The notes below the pieces were generated by a model. The model did not search any database and was not told where the DNA came from. It was given only the letters and a program-made list of their open reading frames with translations. This document shows positions 28,438 through 30,568 of a DNA stretch of 30,568 nucleotides, piece by piece (positions within the stretch are counted from its first letter, which is position 1; the number at the start of each line of letters is the position of its first letter). The stretch lies in assembly GCA_964640955.1 (NCBI GenBank), contig CAZXJI010000031.1:1-30568 (forward strand), read 5' to 3'. A program made the translations under genes and the position numbers. This DNA is from CAXXOK01 sp964640955. Lineage in GTDB: Bacteria > Bacillota > Clostridia > Christensenellales > Aristaeellaceae.

Positions 28438-30273
28438 ATGTGCGGAATCGTCGGATATATCGGAGATCAGGAAGCCTGTCCCATTTTGATGGAGGGGCTT
28501 TCCCGGCTCAGCTACCGCGGGTACGACAGCGCTGGCGTCGCCATCGTCGGCGGCGACGGCGCGATTAACGTTCGCAAGACCAAGGGACGGCTGGAGAACC
28601 TCGCCGCGCTGCTGGAACGCAGCCCGCTCAGCGGCACGGCCGGCATCGGGCACACGCGCTGGGCGACCCACGGCGAGCCCAGCGACCGCAACGCCCACCC
28701 CCACCTCAACTGCAAGGGCGGCATCGCCGTGGTGCATAACGGCATCATCGAAAACCATGAGGCGCTGCGCAGGCGGTTGACCGCGGAGGGCTGCACCTTC
28801 GTCTCCCAGACGGATACCGAGGTTGTCGCCCATCTGCTGGGCGCCCTGTACGAAGGCGACATGAAGGCCGCCCTGCTCAAGGCCATGGCGCTGATCGAAG
28901 GCAGCTACGCGCTGGGCGTGGTGTGCGATACCGAGCCGGGCAAGCTGTTCTGCGCCCGCCGCGAAAGCCCGCTGGTCGTGGGCGCCAGGGACGGCGCGGC
29001 CTTTATCGCCAGCGACATTCCCGCGATCCTCGCCCACACCCGCGACGTGGTCTTCCTTCAGGATGAGGAGGTCGCCGTGCTCAGCACGGACGGTGTGGCG
29101 GTCTACGATCGCGCGGACGTCCGGCAGTTCCACGCGCCCTTCCACGTCACCTGGGATCTGAGCAGCGCCGAAAAAGGCGGCTATGCCCACTATATGCTCA
29201 AGGAAATCCACGAGCAGCCCGCCGCCCTGCAAAACACCTTCACCCCGCGCAATACCGGCGATCCGCACACCTACGCGTGGCTGCCCGTAACGCCCGCCGA
29301 AGCCAGAGCCCTCCGCAAGATCACCATCGTGGCCTGCGGCACCGCCTATCACGCGGGGATGTTCGGCAAATACCTGATCGAGAAACTCGCGCGCGTCCCC
29401 GTGGAAGCCGATATCGCCAGCGAATACCGCTACCGCGACCCCATCGTCGGCGAAAACGAGCTGTTCATCGCCGTTTCCCAGAGCGGCGAAACCGCCGATA
29501 CCCTGGCCGCGCTGCGCGAAGCCAAGCGCCGCGGCGCAAAGGTGCTGGCCGTGTGCAACGTGGTCGGTTCCACCATCGCCCGCGAGGTGGGCGACGAAAA
29601 CACGCTGTTCACCTATGCCGGTCCGGAGATCGCCGTGGCGAGCACGAAGGCGTACATGACGCAGGTGGAAATGATGGTGCTCTTCGCCATCGCACTGGGC
29701 GACATGCGCGGCGCGCTGCCCGCCGCCGAGGCCGAACGCCTGCGCGCGGCGCTGGCCGTGCTGCCCGCCAAGGCGGAGAAGGCCCTTTCGACCGAGGCGG
29801 AGCTTATGCGTTTCGCCGCCCGCATGGATGAGAAGCGGCACGTATTTTTCGTAGGCCGCGGGCTGGACTACGCCCTGTCGCTGGAGGCCGCGCTGAAACT
29901 GAAGGAAGTCAGCTACGTGTTCAGCGAGGCCTACGCCGCGGGGGAGCTCAAGCACGGGCCCATCGCGCTGCTGCAGAACGGGCGGCTGGTGGTGGCGACC
30001 GTCACGCAGCCGGCGCTGCTGGACAAAACCCTGAGCAACATTCGGGAAATCAAGGCGCGCGGCGCGATGGTGCTGATCGTGTGCCGCGAGGACCTGCGCG
30101 AGAAGGTTGAGGGCGAGGCCGACGAGCTGATCCTGATTCCCGCCTCGGACGACCTGCTGACGCCGCTATTGGCAATCATTCCGTTGCAGCTGTTTGCCTA
30201 CTGCATGGCGGTGGCGCGCGGCTGCGACGTAGATAAGCCCCGCAACCTGGCCAAAAGCGTAACTGTTGAATAG
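28438..30273 (+). CDS. glmS: glutamine--fructose-6-phosphate aminotransferase (isomerizing)
   Basis: 611 aa, full length. Cys2 (MCGIVGYIG) is the nucleophile of the glutaminase domain, followed by GYDSAG, GIGHTRWATHG and the EGSYAL region. Two SIS domains (about 290-420 and 460-600) have VACGTAYHAGMFGK, SQSGETADTLAALREAKRRGA, EVSYVFSEAYAAGELKHGPIAL and the C-terminal DKPRNLAKSVTVE. It converts fructose 6-phosphate and glutamine to glucosamine 6-phosphate and glutamate, the first step to UDP-GlcNAc and peptidoglycan. AAGGAGG lies 9 nt before the ATG. No glmS ribozyme is seen in the 193-bp upstream region. Confidence 0.97.
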   Translation: MCGIVGYIGDQEACPILMEGLSRLSYRGYDSAGVAIVGGDGAINVRKTKGRLENLAALLERSPLSGTAGIGHTRWATHGEPSDRNAHPHLNCKGGIAVVHNGIIENHEALRRRLTAEGCTFVSQTDTEVVAHLLGALYEGDMKAALLKAMALIEGSYALGVVCDTEPGKLFCARRESPLVVGARDGAAFIASDIPAILAHTRDVVFLQDEEVAVLSTDGVAVYDRADVRQFHAPFHVTWDLSSAEKGGYAHYMLKEIHEQPAALQNTFTPRNTGDPHTYAWLPVTPAEARALRKITIVACGTAYHAGMFGKYLIEKLARVPVEADIASEYRYRDPIVGENELFIAVSQSGETADTLAALREAKRRGAKVLAVCNVVGSTIAREVGDENTLFTYAGPEIAVASTKAYMTQVEMMVLFAIALGDMRGALPAAEAERLRAALAVLPAKAEKALSTEAELMRFAARMDEKRHVFFVGRGLDYALSLEAALKLKEVSYVFSEAYAAGELKHGPIALLQNGRLVVATVTQPALLDKTLSNIREIKARGAMVLIVCREDLREKVEGEADELILIPASDDLLTPLLAIIPLQLFAYCMAVARGCDVDKPRNLAKSVTVE

Positions 30274-30568
30274 GAAGCGCGCAAAGCGCGAAGGATTGAG
30301 GGGGTTGGGTTCCCCTCGGCGCAAGGGAGGCGCAGGGGGGGGGGATCGCACCTGCGGGTGCGACCAAGGGGAAAATCCCTTTGGAATCCTGGGGGATCGC
30401 GCCTGCGGGCGCGACCAAAGGGCTTTCCGCTCGCCCTTTGGGAACCTTCGGGCTTGCACTCGTCGTAGGGGCGCAGAATTTCTCTCCGGAGTACAGGATA
30501 GTCGTCCGGCCGTACCGCATAGTACGCGCGCCCGCGGGCGCACGCACAAGCGGTCCGCCGTCCGACAA
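30274..30568. other. non-coding region after glmS, cut by the window end
   Basis: No credible gene; the minus-strand open frames here are translations of GC-rich repeats. It begins with a small hairpin CGCGC-AAA-GCGCG (30278-30290), contains a run of ten Gs (30335-30344) and then two tandem 51-bp hairpin repeats. No T-rich intrinsic terminator for glmS was found. Confidence 0.6.
30341..30442. repeat. two tandem 51-bp units, each with two hairpins
   Basis: Unit 1 is 30341-30391 and unit 2 30392-30442. Each begins GGGGATCGC and contains hairpin A, TCGC(A/G)CC-TGCG-GG(T/C)GCGA, where an A-T pair in unit 1 is a G-C pair in unit 2. Each then has hairpin B, CCAA(A)GGG...CCCTTTGG, perfect over 9 bp in unit 2 (30415-30423 with 30433-30441). 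This pattern looks like a dispersed intergenic REP-type repeat. Function unknown. Confidence 0.65.

Noticed and set aside
28417..29955. 512-aa minus-strand open frame opposite glmS
   Set aside because: Shadow of glmS; no ribosome binding site and biased composition.
30341..30442. CRISPR-like repeats
   Set aside because: Only two units, head to tail with no unique spacers, and internal hairpins; no cas genes in the window.
30166..30568. Two overlapping minus-strand open frames at the window end
   Set aside because: They translate the hairpin repeats (repeated LVAPAGAIP and related strings) and run into the 3' end of glmS; no start signal or family likeness.

Overview
The window is a stretch of chromosome from a GC-rich bacterium, most likely a Bacillota (Clostridia-type) organism. 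Signs of this are an L27 protein with the Firmicute N-terminal extension next to its dedicated protease Prp, small families such as DUF951, DUF554 and a DUF1980-like protein, PhoB/PhoR fused to a pst operon with Bacillus-style 11-bp Pho-box repeats, strong AGGAGG ribosome binding sites, and TTG/GTG starts. The exact lineage cannot be fixed from the sequence; a high-GC gut clostridium is a reasonable guess. There are no phage genes, CRISPR arrays or rRNA genes.

Layout. (1) 1-1030: a tRNA-Ala(CGC) on the minus strand and a small secreted OB-fold-like protein. (2) 1031-7634: a phosphate regulon. The minus-strand operon pstC-pstA-pstB-phoU-phoB-phoR is tightly packed, with 4-bp and 1-bp overlaps. 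pstS is divergent on the plus strand. The 235-bp region between them carries two four-repeat Pho boxes, one facing each way. (3) 7635-8648: a GNAT acetyltransferase, its terminator, and a 165-bp MITE-like palindrome. (4) 8646-15569: a sugar island with a divergent AraC-type regulator, a binding protein, two permeases (no ATPase) and a GH65 disaccharide phosphorylase. (5) 15570-21869: gltB-gltD, glutamate synthase. (6) 21917-23088: a DUF951 protein and signal peptidase I. (7) 23134-25006: a DUF554 membrane protein and rplU-prp-rpmA, all on the minus strand. (8) 25100-27245: a CNNM/CorC-type transporter and a HAD phosphatase. (9) 27243-30273: a D-2-hydroxyacid dehydrogenase and, divergently, glmS. 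(10) 30274-30568: a non-coding tail with two 51-bp hairpin repeats.

How they work together: the Pst system imports phosphate, and PhoU/PhoR/PhoB sense and control its supply. The sugar island takes up an oligosaccharide and splits it with phosphate, so it also depends on phosphate. GltBD makes glutamate from glutamine, and GlmS uses glutamine to start amino-sugar and cell-wall synthesis.

The most unusual item is PstS. Its two halves are in swapped order: the segment with the SREAGSGTR phosphate-binding motif, normally in the second half, directly follows the signal peptide, and the GGSSSV...DIGMASREL segment, normally N-terminal, comes last. All the expected ligand-binding motifs are present once. 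This is a circularly permuted phosphate-binding protein. Other points worth attention are the MITE-like palindrome that supplies the stop codon of the AraC-type gene, the paired Pho boxes, phased 10-bp repeats in front of glmS, and the end-of-window hairpin repeats with a compensatory base change.
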